Source of the DNA: Algoriphagus aquimarinus
GTDB lineage: Bacteria; Bacteroidota; Bacteroidia; Cytophagales; Cyclobacteriaceae
Reading direction: 5' to 3'
Assembly (NCBI RefSeq): GCF_900112005.1
Contig: NZ_FOKK01000003.1
Span: 124,001 to 188,000 of the forward strand
Length of the DNA stretch: 64,000 nt
Below, piece after piece: positions 18,764 through 28,320 of this stretch. The position numbers and the translations under genes are program-made. Position 1 is the stretch's first letter. Each line of letters starts with the position of its first letter. The notes under the pieces were generated by a model. That model saw only the letters and a program-made list of their open reading frames with translations. It was not told the origin of the DNA and ran no database searches.

Positions 18764-20152
18764 TTATCCAATTATTAGTTTTTGACCAGGCTTAATATTA
18801 TTGGAATTAAGATTATTCAATCTCTTAATTTGCTCCACGGTCAGACCTTCATGTTTTTTAGAGATGATCCATAACGAGTCCCCTGGTTGCACAGTGTATG
18901 TAGTCTGGCCTGAAGAGTTTGTTTGAGTGGAAGCTATGGTATTTGACATTCCAGAATTGATATGGAGTGTCTGACCTACACGGATCAAATTAGAAGATAG
19001 ATTATTCCAAGATTTAATTTGGGTAACTGTCACACCATGACGCTGAGCGATCGATCCTAAAACATCACCTGATCGTACTTTGTAACTAGTCCCGTTTTGT
19101 CTAATGTCCTGAGCAAGGGCTTCAACGGATTGTAGGTGTAAGTTAGAAGCTAGCAATATCGTAGGGGCATTGTTAAGAGAATCGTTCAACCAAGCTAGGT
19201 TTTCTTTGATATAGGGAACCTTGGATTTTGGGATACGGAGAGCCATACTCCGGTTGCTTTCCGGAAGATTTTTATTCTTAATAGCAGGATTCAGAGTTTT
19301 CAAATCCGACACACATAGATTGGTGAGTTCAGCTAGCTTATCTAAACTTAACGCCCTGTCAAAACGGATTTTCTCATATTCCACCACATATGTAGGGTCT
19401 TCTGGATGAAAATTATGTTCCTCAAGATGGTTTAAAATGTACAACATAGCTTGTACCTGAGGGACATAGCTTCGAGTTTCTCTAGGTAAATAATTGTAGA
19501 TACCCCAGAATGTTTTTTTACCACCGGATTTTCTGATTGCTTTTCTCACATTGCCAGGCCCACAATTGTAAGCTGCCATAGCGACTTCCCAATCATCGAA
19601 CATTCGATAGAGTGATTTCAGGTATTTTGCAGCAGCCTCAGTAGAAAGCTCTGGATCCATTCTATCGTCTATGTCATTGTTGGTATTCATGCCATACATT
19701 CTGCCTGTAGCCGGCATAAACTGCCAAAGTCCCATAGCACCCACTCGAGAACGTATTTGAGGATCTAGACCAGATTCGATGATGGAAAGATATTTGATTT
19801 CCAAAGGCATATCATGCTTTGTCATCATCTCATCAAACATCGGGAAAAATAGCTCTTTTCGAGCCAAGACCATCTTAGTATAGTCTCTGTTTCTTACTGT
19901 AAAGTACTGGATAAATGAAAAAACTTTATCATTCAACTCAAAGGCCATCTCGTGATCCATCGCTTTTACACGACGGTCAATTTGCTCATAAGTGAAATCT
20001 GGAATGTACTCGTAGTGATAATTTGGCAAGACCTCCTCGTCAAGAAGAGGAGCTGCAGCTACCATCTCATCATCCTGAGAATAGGCCTTGGACAGTGGGA
20101 TCAAACATGTGATAAGCGCAAGTGTGATGGTTCTGTACAAAGGTCTTTTCAT
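18764..20152 (-). CDS. mltD: Membrane-bound lytic murein transglycosylase with two LysM domains (MltD-like)
   Basis: This 462-residue exported enzyme cleaves the glycan strand of peptidoglycan. A signal peptide (1-25, ending AYSQ) is followed by an SLT/GH23 domain (about 105-250). Its catalytic glutamate is E126 in IIESGLDP, and it has GLWQFMPATGRMYG and AAYNCGPGNVRKAI. Two LysM peptidoglycan-binding repeats form the C-terminus (about 355-400 and 417-461), each ending in G-Q-x-L-x-I. No lipobox is present, unlike E. coli MltD, so it is probably periplasmic. Its neighbours are also envelope genes. Family near-certain; the symbol is by similarity of architecture. Confidence 0.92.
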   Translation of the reverse strand: MKRPLYRTITLALITCLIPLSKAYSQDDEMVAAAPLLDEEVLPNYHYEYIPDFTYEQIDRRVKAMDHEMAFELNDKVFSFIQYFTVRNRDYTKMVLARKELFFPMFDEMMTKHDMPLEIKYLSIIESGLDPQIRSRVGAMGLWQFMPATGRMYGMNTNNDIDDRMDPELSTEAAAKYLKSLYRMFDDWEVAMAAYNCGPGNVRKAIRKSGGKKTFWGIYNYLPRETRSYVPQVQAMLYILNHLEEHNFHPEDPTYVVEYEKIRFDRALSLDKLAELTNLCVSDLKTLNPAIKNKNLPESNRSMALRIPKSKVPYIKENLAWLNDSLNNAPTILLASNLHLQSVEALAQDIRQNGTSYKVRSGDVLGSIAQRHGVTVTQIKSWNNLSSNLIRVGQTLHINSGMSNTIASTQTNSSGQTTYTVQPGDSLWIISKKHEGLTVEQIKRLNNLNSNNIKPGQKLIIG

Positions 20153-20166
20153 TGGAGTAATGGGTT

Positions 20167-21594
20167 TTATGATGTCAATTCGGTTAAATAATTACTAAAA
20201 GCATAAAGCTCTGCTTCTTTGAAGGAGTTGCAAATCACTTGCAATCCAATTGGCATTCCCTGCTCATCTCTTCCATTTGGTAGAGAAATAGCTGGTACTC
20301 CTGAGACTGATGCTTGCACGGTGAAGAGATCTTCTAAGTACATAGCTACTGGATCACCACTATGTTCACCAAACTTAAACGCTGTAGATGGCGTAGTTGG
20401 CATAATAATATAGTCAAAATCATTTAAAAGATTCTCTGTAAAATCTTTTATTAATCTTCTGACCTTCTGGGCTTTGGTGAAATATGCGTCGTAGTAACTC
20501 GCGCTAAGCACGAAAGTACCAAGCATGATTCTTCGCTTTACTTCCTCACCGAAACCTTCGCTTCTAGTCAGCTTATACATGCTCTCTAGATTATGTGCGT
20601 TTGGAGTTCTGTATCCGTATTTTACTCCATCAAATCGAGACAAGTTTGAACTTGCTTCGGCTGTAGTAAGAATATAGTAAGTAGGCAATATGTAGTCCAG
20701 TAGAGGGAATTCTACTTCTTCAACTTCATGACCTTCAGATTTCAATTTCTCTAAAACAGCCAATGTGTTGGCTTTGATTTCTGGCTGAAGGGCAGGGGAT
20801 TCAATAGTTTCTTTGAGGTAGGCAATTTTAGCCTTTTTCTCAAAATGCAAAAGCTCACTATAAGGAAGAACAGACTTTCTCGATGAGGTACTATCGTATT
20901 CATCGTGTCCAGCCATGATTTCCATCACTACAGCATTATCCTTTACCGTGCGGGAAAATACTCCTATACAATCAAAAGAGGAAGCATAGGCGATCAATCC
21001 CCAGCGCGATACACGTGAGTAAGTTGGCTTCATGCCAATAACACCAGTGAACGCAGCAGGTTGCCTAACAGATCCTCCTGTATCAGTTCCCAAAGAAACT
21101 GTACATAGATTTGCTTGAACAGCTACAGCGGATCCTCCAGAAGATCCTCCAGGGACTCTAGATTCATCTGCAGCATTCAAAACTTTGCCATGAGCAGAAT
21201 TCTCATTTGAACTTCCCATTCCAAATTCATCACAGTTGAGTCTACCGATGATAATAGCATCTTCATCCAGCAATCGTTGGATAGCTGTAGTAGTGAATTG
21301 AGATTCGAAGCCTTTAAGAATTTTGGAAGAAGCATTAGCCTCATGGCCAGTATAACAAAGAACATCTTTGATACCGATGACCATACCGGCAAGTTTCCCT
21401 GCATTTCCTTTAGCTAATTTTTGATCTATAAGATCAGCTTGCTCTAAGGCAGAATGCTCGTAAACTTCGACGAAGGCGTTGAGATGCGCCTTCGTCTGAA
21501 TGTTTGATAAGTAATATTGGACTATCGTACGACAATCCGTTTCCTTCTTTTCGAGCGATTTTTTAATGTCGTCGAATGAGATAAATTTTTCCAA
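20167..21594 (-). CDS. gatA: Asp-tRNA(Asn)/Glu-tRNA(Gln) amidotransferase subunit A
   Basis: This 475-residue glutaminase subunit of GatCAB releases ammonia from glutamine and channels it to mischarged tRNA. The amidase signature is complete: K76 in GIKDVL, cis-serine S151 in VPGGSSGGSA and nucleophile S175 in GTDTGGSVRQPA. All three sit exactly three positions before the canonical K79/S154/S178. The C-terminus has GVPAISLPNGRDEQGMPIGLQ. The length is normal. The start is a TTG at 21594, six codons after and in frame with the tatA stop; no ATG or GTG alternative exists near the conserved N-terminus. GatB and GatC are not in the window. Near-certain. Confidence 0.95.
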   Translation of the reverse strand: MEKFISFDDIKKSLEKKETDCRTIVQYYLSNIQTKAHLNAFVEVYEHSALEQADLIDQKLAKGNAGKLAGMVIGIKDVLCYTGHEANASSKILKGFESQFTTTAIQRLLDEDAIIIGRLNCDEFGMGSSNENSAHGKVLNAADESRVPGGSSGGSAVAVQANLCTVSLGTDTGGSVRQPAAFTGVIGMKPTYSRVSRWGLIAYASSFDCIGVFSRTVKDNAVVMEIMAGHDEYDSTSSRKSVLPYSELLHFEKKAKIAYLKETIESPALQPEIKANTLAVLEKLKSEGHEVEEVEFPLLDYILPTYYILTTAEASSNLSRFDGVKYGYRTPNAHNLESMYKLTRSEGFGEEVKRRIMLGTFVLSASYYDAYFTKAQKVRRLIKDFTENLLNDFDYIIMPTTPSTAFKFGEHSGDPVAMYLEDLFTVQASVSGVPAISLPNGRDEQGMPIGLQVICNSFKEAELYAFSNYLTELTS

Positions 21595-21612
21595 TTGTCT
21601 TGGATTAAGAGA

Positions 21613-21813
21613 TTACTTTTTCTTGCCGTCTTTCAGTCCCTCTTCTAGGTCGTTCTGAATGTCCTTTGTAGCATCTTTAAATTCTCTGATACCACGTCCA
21701 AGGCCACGAGCCAATTCAGGTATTCTTTTAGCACCAAACAATAGAAGGACGACCAATACGATCAATACGATCGAGCCACCGCCCATGTTTTGAATGAAAC
21801 CTAATGTAGTCAT
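21613..21813 (-). CDS. tatA: Twin-arginine translocase subunit TatA/TatE
   Basis: This 66-residue protein forms the protein-conducting part of the Tat pathway for folded proteins. After a short periplasmic end (MTTLGFIQNMGGG) comes one membrane helix (about 13-27). Then follows the hallmark FGAKRIPELARGLGRGIREFK hinge and amphipathic helix, and a charged tail ending KDGKKK. The length is typical for TatA. TatC is not in the window. The gene is directly upstream of gatA, 18 bases apart. A possible substrate in this window is the twin-arginine protein encoded at 46873-47973. Confidence 0.93.
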   Translation of the reverse strand: MTTLGFIQNMGGGSIVLIVLVVLLLFGAKRIPELARGLGRGIREFKDATKDIQNDLEEGLKDGKKK

Positions 21814-21927
21814 GATGGTGTGTGTTTAAGGGTAAATGAGTTTACAAAGATATAATTGTGATCCGCTTACACAAAGTTGTGGGAGGAAAGCATCCTATCT
21901 TTTTTTATGAATATACGCAATTAAGTA

Positions 21928-23175
21928 CTACTTGGATGTAAGCCAGCTAGAAGGATTCATAACTGTCAGTCCTTTCCAAGTCTGAAAATGAACTTCTGCT
22001 TCGCCGTTTGCGCCTGTAGCAACCTGACCAATTACGTCTTTTGCGCTTATAGTTTGGCCCGATTTTACAGTAATGGTTTTCAGCTTGCTATACATGGTAT
22101 AATATTCACCATGTTTGATTATCACCGTTCCACCAAAGCCAGGCATAGTCGTGATTTTGGTTACAGTTCCATCGAATACCGCTCTTACGTTGGAATTAGG
22201 CTGTGTACGGATATCTACACCATCGCTTTCCATAGTAATACCTTTTAAGGTTGGATGAGGGTAGGTTCCATATCCCTGCGTCACAAAGCCTGTTTCTACT
22301 GGCCAAGGAAGCCTTCCCTTATTTCCTGCAAAGGAATTAGATAGTGCTGCTACTTCTGGTGTCATCGGCATACTACTTCCAGAAGACTTCGTAGCTGTAC
22401 TATTATCTTTTTTAGCAGCAGCTTCCGCACGTCTAATCTCATCCTCGATCACCTGCTTGATCATTTTATTCAATTGATCTTGCTGCTTTTTAGTAGCGGC
22501 GATTTGCTTCTGGATGTCTCTTTCCTTACTGGAAAGTGTATTGACAATACCTTGTTGCTCACGCTTCATCTTATCGAGCTGCGCGCGTTCTTGTTGTTCT
22601 TCTACCAAAACTTTTTCTTTATCAGCTTTTTTCTGATCTAAAAGAATTCGCTCTTCGGCTAGTTGATGACTTAATTTTTCGATCTGTGCAGCCTGTTGCT
22701 TACGACTGTCCGTGTATTGTTTTAAATACATCAGTCGAGAATAAAGCTGGTTAAAATTCGCTGAACTGAATACAAAAGAAACGATAGAAAGTCCTCTGTT
22801 TAGCTTTGATGCGTTATAAATCATCCGGCCATATTCGGCTTTCAGTTCCTTCAGCTGACTTTCCAAGCTTGTTATTTTTGTCTCCGTTTCTTTGATCTCC
22901 TGATTGATCAGTTTTACCTCTCTATCCAGTGTATTGACCAGTTTGTTTTGAGTCTGGAATTGTCTGGTGACAGCATTCAATTCACCAATGGTGTTTTTCT
23001 TTGTTGCTGTTGTTTGCTTTAAGATTTTGTCAAATTCTAGTAATCGTGCCTGGACGTCAGCTTTCTCTTTCTCAAGCTGCTCACGTGTCTTTTTTGTTTG
23101 CGCAGCAAGATCAGGTGCCGAAAAAAATAGTAATCCAATTAACAGACTAAATGGAATTAGGTATTTGCGGAGCAT
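21928..23175 (-). CDS. EnvC-like murein hydrolase activator (degenerate M23/LytM)
   Basis: This 415-residue exported protein starts at the ATG at 23175, which gives a clean signal peptide (MLRKYLIPFSLLIGLLFF to AAQ). An upstream TTG-started extension would overlap the preceding gene and bury that signal. Residues about 28-270 are a long coiled coil rich in E, K and Q, as in EnvC. A LytM/M23 domain occupies about 305-410. Its zinc ligands look incomplete: the usual H-x-G-x-D reads ESDGVDI and the usual H-x-H reads EVHFQTW, so it should act as an amidase activator and not cut peptidoglycan itself. It is downstream of the TPR and DUF4292 genes, probably one operon linked to cell separation. Confidence 0.87.
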   Translation of the reverse strand: MLRKYLIPFSLLIGLLFFSAPDLAAQTKKTREQLEKEKADVQARLLEFDKILKQTTATKKNTIGELNAVTRQFQTQNKLVNTLDREVKLINQEIKETETKITSLESQLKELKAEYGRMIYNASKLNRGLSIVSFVFSSANFNQLYSRLMYLKQYTDSRKQQAAQIEKLSHQLAEERILLDQKKADKEKVLVEEQQERAQLDKMKREQQGIVNTLSSKERDIQKQIAATKKQQDQLNKMIKQVIEDEIRRAEAAAKKDNSTATKSSGSSMPMTPEVAALSNSFAGNKGRLPWPVETGFVTQGYGTYPHPTLKGITMESDGVDIRTQPNSNVRAVFDGTVTKITTMPGFGGTVIIKHGEYYTMYSKLKTITVKSGQTISAKDVIGQVATGANGEAEVHFQTWKGLTVMNPSSWLTSK

Positions 23176-23180
23176 GCAAT

Positions 23181-23921
23181 TCAAAATTTGAAGGGAAAGC
23201 TTAGTGGAGCAGAATGAGGATCTACTGAAGTCCATTCCACATGAATAATAGTGTTCTGGCCACCCTCTGGAAGTTGATAAGCTAACTTATAAAGGACTTC
23301 AAACGGAAATGGCTTGGTGTCAACCTCCTGAAATGTAGCATAACTTGCAAGCAAGGAGCCTCGGTCATCTAAGGAATTGCTTACCATCTCAGAGACTTTT
23401 CTATAATTGACATCAACTTTAGAGAAATACCTCACTTTATCTCGAACCTGTGTCAGTTCAAAGGATTTCCCAACTCTAACCAACCGGTCTTTGTAATCTA
23501 CCTGATGAGGAGGATTGGCGAAAAGTACATTTTGAAATATTTCAAGAGATAATTTTAGTCCGTAAATAGACTCAAATTCTTCGAAGGTTAGATTTACTTC
23601 TTCATTTCCAATTCTGTCTTTGATTTGGATTTTTTCCTTAGTGATTAGACCTCGCACTGCTTCCATTCCCATGCCTGGAGAAATCATGAACCAAAGAACC
23701 GAATCCTTTTTTGACCGTAGATTCATACTTCCTCGAGTGATTTTACCAGACTCTTCCTCGATTACCACTTTCGCTTTGGCGCTCATGTATTCGTAATCAG
23801 TATAGACGGGAGAAAAATCTTCCATTTTCCCATCTGCCTGATAGACTATCGTCTTTTTGGAGCAGGAGAAAAGTAGGCCTAAGCCTATGACAAACACAAT
23901 TCCTGCAAAAAGTTTATTCAT
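23181..23921 (-). CDS. DUF4292 family lipoprotein
   Basis: This 246-residue lipoprotein has a lipobox (LLFSC, Cys20). The body matches DUF4292, a Bacteroidota family with an LolA/LppX-like look: YEYMSAKAKVVIEEESG, RSKKDSVLWFMISPGMGMEAVRGLIT and IYGLKLSLEIFQNVLFANP. Such folds bind lipid or hydrophobic ligands, so a role in outer-membrane lipid or lipoprotein handling is plausible (inference only). The start overlaps the end of the TPR gene by eight bases and its stop is five bases before the EnvC-like gene, so the three are almost certainly co-transcribed. Confidence 0.85.
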   Translation of the reverse strand: MNKLFAGIVFVIGLGLLFSCSKKTIVYQADGKMEDFSPVYTDYEYMSAKAKVVIEEESGKITRGSMNLRSKKDSVLWFMISPGMGMEAVRGLITKEKIQIKDRIGNEEVNLTFEEFESIYGLKLSLEIFQNVLFANPPHQVDYKDRLVRVGKSFELTQVRDKVRYFSKVDVNYRKVSEMVSNSLDDRGSLLASYATFQEVDTKPFPFEVLYKLAYQLPEGGQNTIIHVEWTSVDPHSAPLSFPFKF

Positions 23922-25641
23922 GGTATTTTCCTTCTTTTATTTTTTGTGAAAGTTTATCCGACGCTTCAGAACTTCCTTCTGCTTTTTTCCAATAACTAAG
24001 GGCCTCATTTTTTTTACCAAGATGAAATAAAATGTCTCCGTAATGTTCTAGCATCACTCCACTTGGCGTCTCTTCATACTTCATGGCTAAATCCATGAAC
24101 TTCTTGGCACCTTCGTAATCTTCCATCTGAAAAAGAACCCATGCATGTGTATCAAGGAAAGTGCCATTGTCTGGAAATCTCTTAACAACTTTATCAGACA
24201 TTGCTTTTGCCTTTTCTAGATTCTTCTTTTCTAAGGAAAGAAAATAAGAATAATTGTTTAGTACTTGTTCGTCATTAGGATTGATCTCCAGTGCTTTATC
24301 GAAATTCCGAAAAGCTTCTTCCTTCTCTCCCAAATTATAAAGTGAACTTCCAAGAGATCCGAAAGCCACCTGATCTAATTGAGAATTTTTGTTAGAATTT
24401 AGCTCGATTGCTTTTTTGAGAGAAACAACCGCTTCTTCATCCTTCTTTTGAGCAGACTTTACTACGCCATCATAAAACCAGAATTCTGGATTTTGAGGAT
24501 ATTCATCGACGCCAAGAATGGTGAATTTTTCAAGCTCAACGAAATCTGCATCTTCTCCAAAAGAACCCAGAATCACTTGCTCAAGCATACTAGCGTTTTT
24601 CGGATTTATCAAAAGCGATTTTTTAAAGTAATCTATACCTTCTTTCGTTTTTTGATCTTGAATCCTTCGCTGTCCAAGTGCAGCATAGATATCGGCGTTT
24701 TCGGGACTTGAAGTAGCCATTAGTACCTCTAAACTATCCAGTAATACATCTCGTTCTTGGGTTTTTATGTCATTCAATTGACTGATAAAAGCCTTCGATT
24801 TGACTTCAGGATCAAGGTCAGAGCTTGCAAAAGCCAGATAAAGATGATGATTAGACTCTTTGATCTCACCTTTGTCTTTTAATAGGCTATGGGCAGCCAT
24901 CTGCAATTCAGGCTGATTTGGGTATTTATCGATTTCATTAAAAACCAATTCCAATGCTTGATCTACGCGGTTATTATTGTATAGAATCTCTACTACATTC
25001 ATGACGTAAGTTGGATTGCCCGGTCTGGATTCTACCAACTTTTCGCCTTCAGCGATAGCTTGATTGAGGTTGTTATTATTCAAATAAATTCTCTGCTTTT
25101 GAATGGTGATAGGCTCCATGACACCATAGTATTCTTCTGCACGATCCAATACTATCAATGCTTTGTCTAGCTCATTGGCATTAAGGTAAATAGAAGCCAA
25201 GTCAAGATTATATTGCTGGTTGTTTTCGCCATCAGCAGTCAGATTTTCCAGTATTTCAGCAGCTTTGAGTGGTTGCTTGAGGTTGGTGTAAATCTCTGCA
25301 AGCATCAAAGAGTAATACTTATTATCACCATCCAACTCTGTCGCTTTGGTAGCGAAGGGCATTGCTTTTTCGGCTTGATTTGCTTTCACCAATACCTCAG
25401 CAATTTTGTAGTGGATAGCGGGCTCTTCTGGTGAGAATTCTAGCGCTTTCTGGAAATAGAAAAAAGCTTTTTCTAAATCATCAAGTACAAGGTTTTTTTC
25501 ACCTTCGATGAAATATCGGGTGCCTTGTTTTTCGTTTAATTGAGCGGTACGCTCTTTCTTCGAAAGTCTGTCTTGAGCAAAACCTGAGGAGAAGCCTAAA
25601 ACGACTACTAGAAATATAAGGAGTGTTCTTTTGAAATTCAC
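23914..25641 (-). CDS. Exported tetratricopeptide repeat protein
   Basis: This is a TPR protein of about 575 residues. I place the start at the GTG at 25641, which gives MNFKRTLLIFLVVVLGFSSG with cleavage after FAQ. A TTG at 25692 would add 17 residues with cysteine and charged residues before the signal peptide and is less likely. At least ten TPR units fill residues 20-560, for example KAFFYFQKALEFSPEEPAIHY, AIELNSNKNSQLDQ and NFDKALEINPNDEQVLNNYS. TPR solenoids mediate protein-protein contacts. The order flippase, TPR, DUF4292, EnvC-like resembles a recurrent Bacteroidota gene block (recalled). Its specific partner is unknown. Confidence 0.85.
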   Translation of the reverse strand: MNFKRTLLIFLVVVLGFSSGFAQDRLSKKERTAQLNEKQGTRYFIEGEKNLVLDDLEKAFFYFQKALEFSPEEPAIHYKIAEVLVKANQAEKAMPFATKATELDGDNKYYSLMLAEIYTNLKQPLKAAEILENLTADGENNQQYNLDLASIYLNANELDKALIVLDRAEEYYGVMEPITIQKQRIYLNNNNLNQAIAEGEKLVESRPGNPTYVMNVVEILYNNNRVDQALELVFNEIDKYPNQPELQMAAHSLLKDKGEIKESNHHLYLAFASSDLDPEVKSKAFISQLNDIKTQERDVLLDSLEVLMATSSPENADIYAALGQRRIQDQKTKEGIDYFKKSLLINPKNASMLEQVILGSFGEDADFVELEKFTILGVDEYPQNPEFWFYDGVVKSAQKKDEEAVVSLKKAIELNSNKNSQLDQVAFGSLGSSLYNLGEKEEAFRNFDKALEINPNDEQVLNNYSYFLSLEKKNLEKAKAMSDKVVKRFPDNGTFLDTHAWVLFQMEDYEGAKKFMDLAMKYEETPSGVMLEHYGDILFHLGKKNEALSYWKKAEGSSEASDKLSQKIKEGKYHE

Positions 25642-25802
25642 GGGAAATTTGGACTGCAGCTTGAGTTCACAAACATAATGCCTTTTATGCAATTAGGCTT
25701 TGTTTGTACGTATGATTGAAATACTTAGGTAGATTATTTGGGCTATTAGGTTGGTTAACGCTAGTTGACCCAAAAATGATCCCCGGTTTGTAAAAATTAA
25801 GG

Positions 25803-27308
25803 CTAAAGCTTTTTGGATTTGGGTAAGTAAGACTTGATATGCTCTTTTTCCAATAGGAAAATCATTACAAGATAAAGGAAGATGAGACTATTTTTTGCAA
25901 AGAAATTCAGAACAGCTTCGCCTAAGTCCAAGTAAAAACCCAAGTAGCTAATAACAAATGAAACCAGAAGGTAAAAGATGCCTTTTGCTGTTTGATAGGG
26001 TATAGGGTAATATTTTTGTCCATATAGATAGCAGAGCAGACACATCACGAAATAACATAATATGGTGCTAAGTGCTCCTCCCATATACCCCAAAATTGGC
26101 ACAAAAATGAAAATTACAGCTATACTAATAATCGCTCCGACTAAAGTGATCCAGAAACTGTACTTGGTTTGATCGGTGATTTTGAACCAAATCGAAAGAT
26201 TGAAATATATACCGAGAAGCAGGTATCCCATCAATAGGGTAGGGACAATGAAAAGCCCTTCGCCATACCCAGGTTTTCTTAGAAATAATGGCCCCATCCA
26301 CTCTAGATTCACCGAAATGGCAATCATCAATAGGGTGCAAAATAGGATAAAGACGTGCATTACCTTAGCGTAAAGCAACGGTGAGTTTTTGTCTGCAGAT
26401 TGTTTGAAAAAGAAGGGTTCCGCAGCATATTTAAATGCCTGAATCACCAAGTTCATCAATATGGCCAGTTTAAAATTGGCTCCGAATACACCTCCTGCTT
26501 CGCGGGCAGTTAGTTCAGCGTAGAAATTTGGAGGTAATACATATTCGAATAAGAATCTAGAAAGCAACTCGTTGGTCACTCCTGCCAATCCCATGAATAG
26601 TAGTGGAATGGAATATTTCCACATAGGTTTGATGACAGTTCCTTCCAATTGGAATTTGAAAAAACCTGCTTTCCACCAAACGAATGGAATAATCAAACCA
26701 TTGGCAAGTAGATTAGAAAGTAGAATATATTCGACTCCCCAGTCAGATCTGTAGCCTAGGAATCCTTCTGAAATCGTTCCGTTCGAGATCAGGTAAGGAA
26801 ATACGACGATCAAAAGGAGATTAAAGAAAATATTCAGGAAGATGTTGAAGATCTTCGTTCCGGCGAAGATCAAAGCTTTGTTTTCTAATCGGAGCTTAGC
26901 AAAAGGAATGGCTAGAATCGCGTCAAAGGAAAGTATTAGCGCAGTCCATCTGAATAAATAGGCTTGGCCAGGATATTCTAACCATTGTGCCAGCCAAGGT
27001 GCAAGCAAGAAAAGTCCAGAACCGAGCACCACTGTACTCGTAAGCAGCAGTGATTGTGTGTTATTGTAAACTTTTTTTGGATCTAGATTTTTGCCAGTTG
27101 TAAATCTGAAGAAAGTAGTCTCCATCCCGTAGGTGAACACAATATTCAGAAACCCGATTAACGCATAGATACTCGTGAACGACCCCATAGCCTCTTTGCT
27201 GAGGTATTCGGTGTACACGATAATCATTAAAAAATTAATTGATCGACCGAGGATACTACTCAGTCCGTAAACTGCTGTTTGTCCAGCTAATTTTTTGAGG
27301 TTGCTCAT
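25803..27308 (-). CDS. Polysaccharide flippase (Wzx/MATE-like)
   Basis: This 501-residue integral membrane protein has about 12-14 hydrophobic segments. It begins with LKKLAGQTAVYGLSSILGRSINFLMI, typical of oligosaccharide flippases of the MOP superfamily, and has FFRFTTGKNLDP and a TWEV-less central loop of the polysaccharide biosynthesis family. It should move lipid-linked saccharide across the inner membrane. No polymerase or glycosyltransferase cluster adjoins it, although a glycosyltransferase and a sugar aminotransferase lie at 30.2-32.5 kb on the other strand. It is upstream of the TPR/DUF4292/EnvC-like operon. A role in cell-wall precursor flipping (MurJ-like) is possible but less likely. 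Confidence 0.85.
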   Translation of the reverse strand: MSNLKKLAGQTAVYGLSSILGRSINFLMIIVYTEYLSKEAMGSFTSIYALIGFLNIVFTYGMETTFFRFTTGKNLDPKKVYNNTQSLLLTSTVVLGSGLFLLAPWLAQWLEYPGQAYLFRWTALILSFDAILAIPFAKLRLENKALIFAGTKIFNIFLNIFFNLLLIVVFPYLISNGTISEGFLGYRSDWGVEYILLSNLLANGLIIPFVWWKAGFFKFQLEGTVIKPMWKYSIPLLFMGLAGVTNELLSRFLFEYVLPPNFYAELTAREAGGVFGANFKLAILMNLVIQAFKYAAEPFFFKQSADKNSPLLYAKVMHVFILFCTLLMIAISVNLEWMGPLFLRKPGYGEGLFIVPTLLMGYLLLGIYFNLSIWFKITDQTKYSFWITLVGAIISIAVIFIFVPILGYMGGALSTILCYFVMCLLCYLYGQKYYPIPYQTAKGIFYLLVSFVISYLGFYLDLGEAVLNFFAKNSLIFLYLVMIFLLEKEHIKSYLPKSKKL

Positions 27309-27323
27309 TCAAGTTAAAGGAAC

Positions 27324-28109
27324 TTATTCTCCTTTGAAATGCGGCTGTCTTTTTTCTAGAAAAGCAGAAGTTCCTTCTTTGTAATCACCTGATTTTACAC
27401 ATCTGGCAAAGCTGTTTGCTTCTGTTTGAAAACCATTTTCGTCTGGTACATAGGCCGAATTGACGCAGTCTATGATCATACCAATAGCGAGTGGCGCTTT
27501 GCTTAGTATTTTAGCGATGATTTCTTCAGCTTTCTCGAGAGCCTCATCTTTTGTAGGAAGTATATGATTTACTAGGCCTAATGACTTTGCTTCTTCAGCT
27601 CCGATCATGTCGCCTGTCATCATGAGTTCATTCGCTTTTCCTCTTCCTATTAGAATAGTAAGTCGCTGAGTGCCTCCGTAGCCAGGGATGATGCCAAGAT
27701 TAACTTCTGGCTGACCAAATTTCGCGTTAGCAGTTGCTATTCTCATATGACAAGCCATCGCTAATTCGCATCCACCACCGAGTGTATAACCATTAGTTAC
27801 AGCTATTACTGGTTTATGGCAGTTTTCTATCATGCTGAATATTTCCTGACCATTCTCAGAAAACTTCCTGGCATTTACCTCATTCAAGGTAGCGATCTCA
27901 CTGATATCGGCACCAGCAATAAAAGCCTTCTCACCTGAACCTGTGATGATCACAGCTTTGATTTCCTTTGTGTCCGAAACCTCTTCAAAAATCGCCCTTA
28001 ATTCATCTAAAGTCTCAAAATTCAATGCATTCATTTTGTCCTCTCTGTTGACGGTCAAATGGAGCACACCATTTTTCACATCAGTTAGGATATTTTTGAA
28101 ATCAGCCAT
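27324..28109 (-). CDS. Enoyl-CoA hydratase/isomerase (crotonase family)
   Basis: This 261-residue protein hydrates trans-2-enoyl-CoA in fatty-acid or amino-acid breakdown. Both active-site glutamates are present with the canonical 20-residue spacing: E115 in GGGCELAMACH and E135 in GQPEVNLGIIPGYGGTQRL. The oxyanion hole comes from AFIAGADISE and the NGYTLGGG segment. The length is normal. The substrate chain length cannot be read from the sequence. The stop is 15 bases before the flippase start, so co-transcription is possible but functionally unexplained. Confidence 0.93.
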   Translation of the reverse strand: MADFKNILTDVKNGVLHLTVNREDKMNALNFETLDELRAIFEEVSDTKEIKAVIITGSGEKAFIAGADISEIATLNEVNARKFSENGQEIFSMIENCHKPVIAVTNGYTLGGGCELAMACHMRIATANAKFGQPEVNLGIIPGYGGTQRLTILIGRGKANELMMTGDMIGAEEAKSLGLVNHILPTKDEALEKAEEIIAKILSKAPLAIGMIIDCVNSAYVPDENGFQTEANSFARCVKSGDYKEGTSAFLEKRQPHFKGE

Positions 28110-28276
28110 AGTTCATCGTTGAGTATAAAACAAATATACAAGCAGGGTATTCAATCCCAAACTGCGTACTTATAAAATCATAAACCTAAGGTAAAGGATT
28201 ATTACCCCTTTTGTAATTTAAGTGGAGATAAAGCGGATTTTGTCCTAGGTCAAAAACCTGCTTCCACATTTTTATT

Positions 28277-28284
28277 TACTTTTG
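28277..28284 (+). promoter_or_regulatory. Possible Bacteroidota -7 box upstream of the isocitrate dehydrogenase gene
   Basis: TACTTTTG matches the TAnnTTTG -7 consensus and lies 36 bases before the ATG, in a 211-base divergent intergenic region. No -33 TTG is found at the expected distance, so support is partial. Confidence 0.4.
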
Positions 28285-28320
28285 TTCAAAATCGAATTTT
28301 AACTAATCCGCTATATTAAT

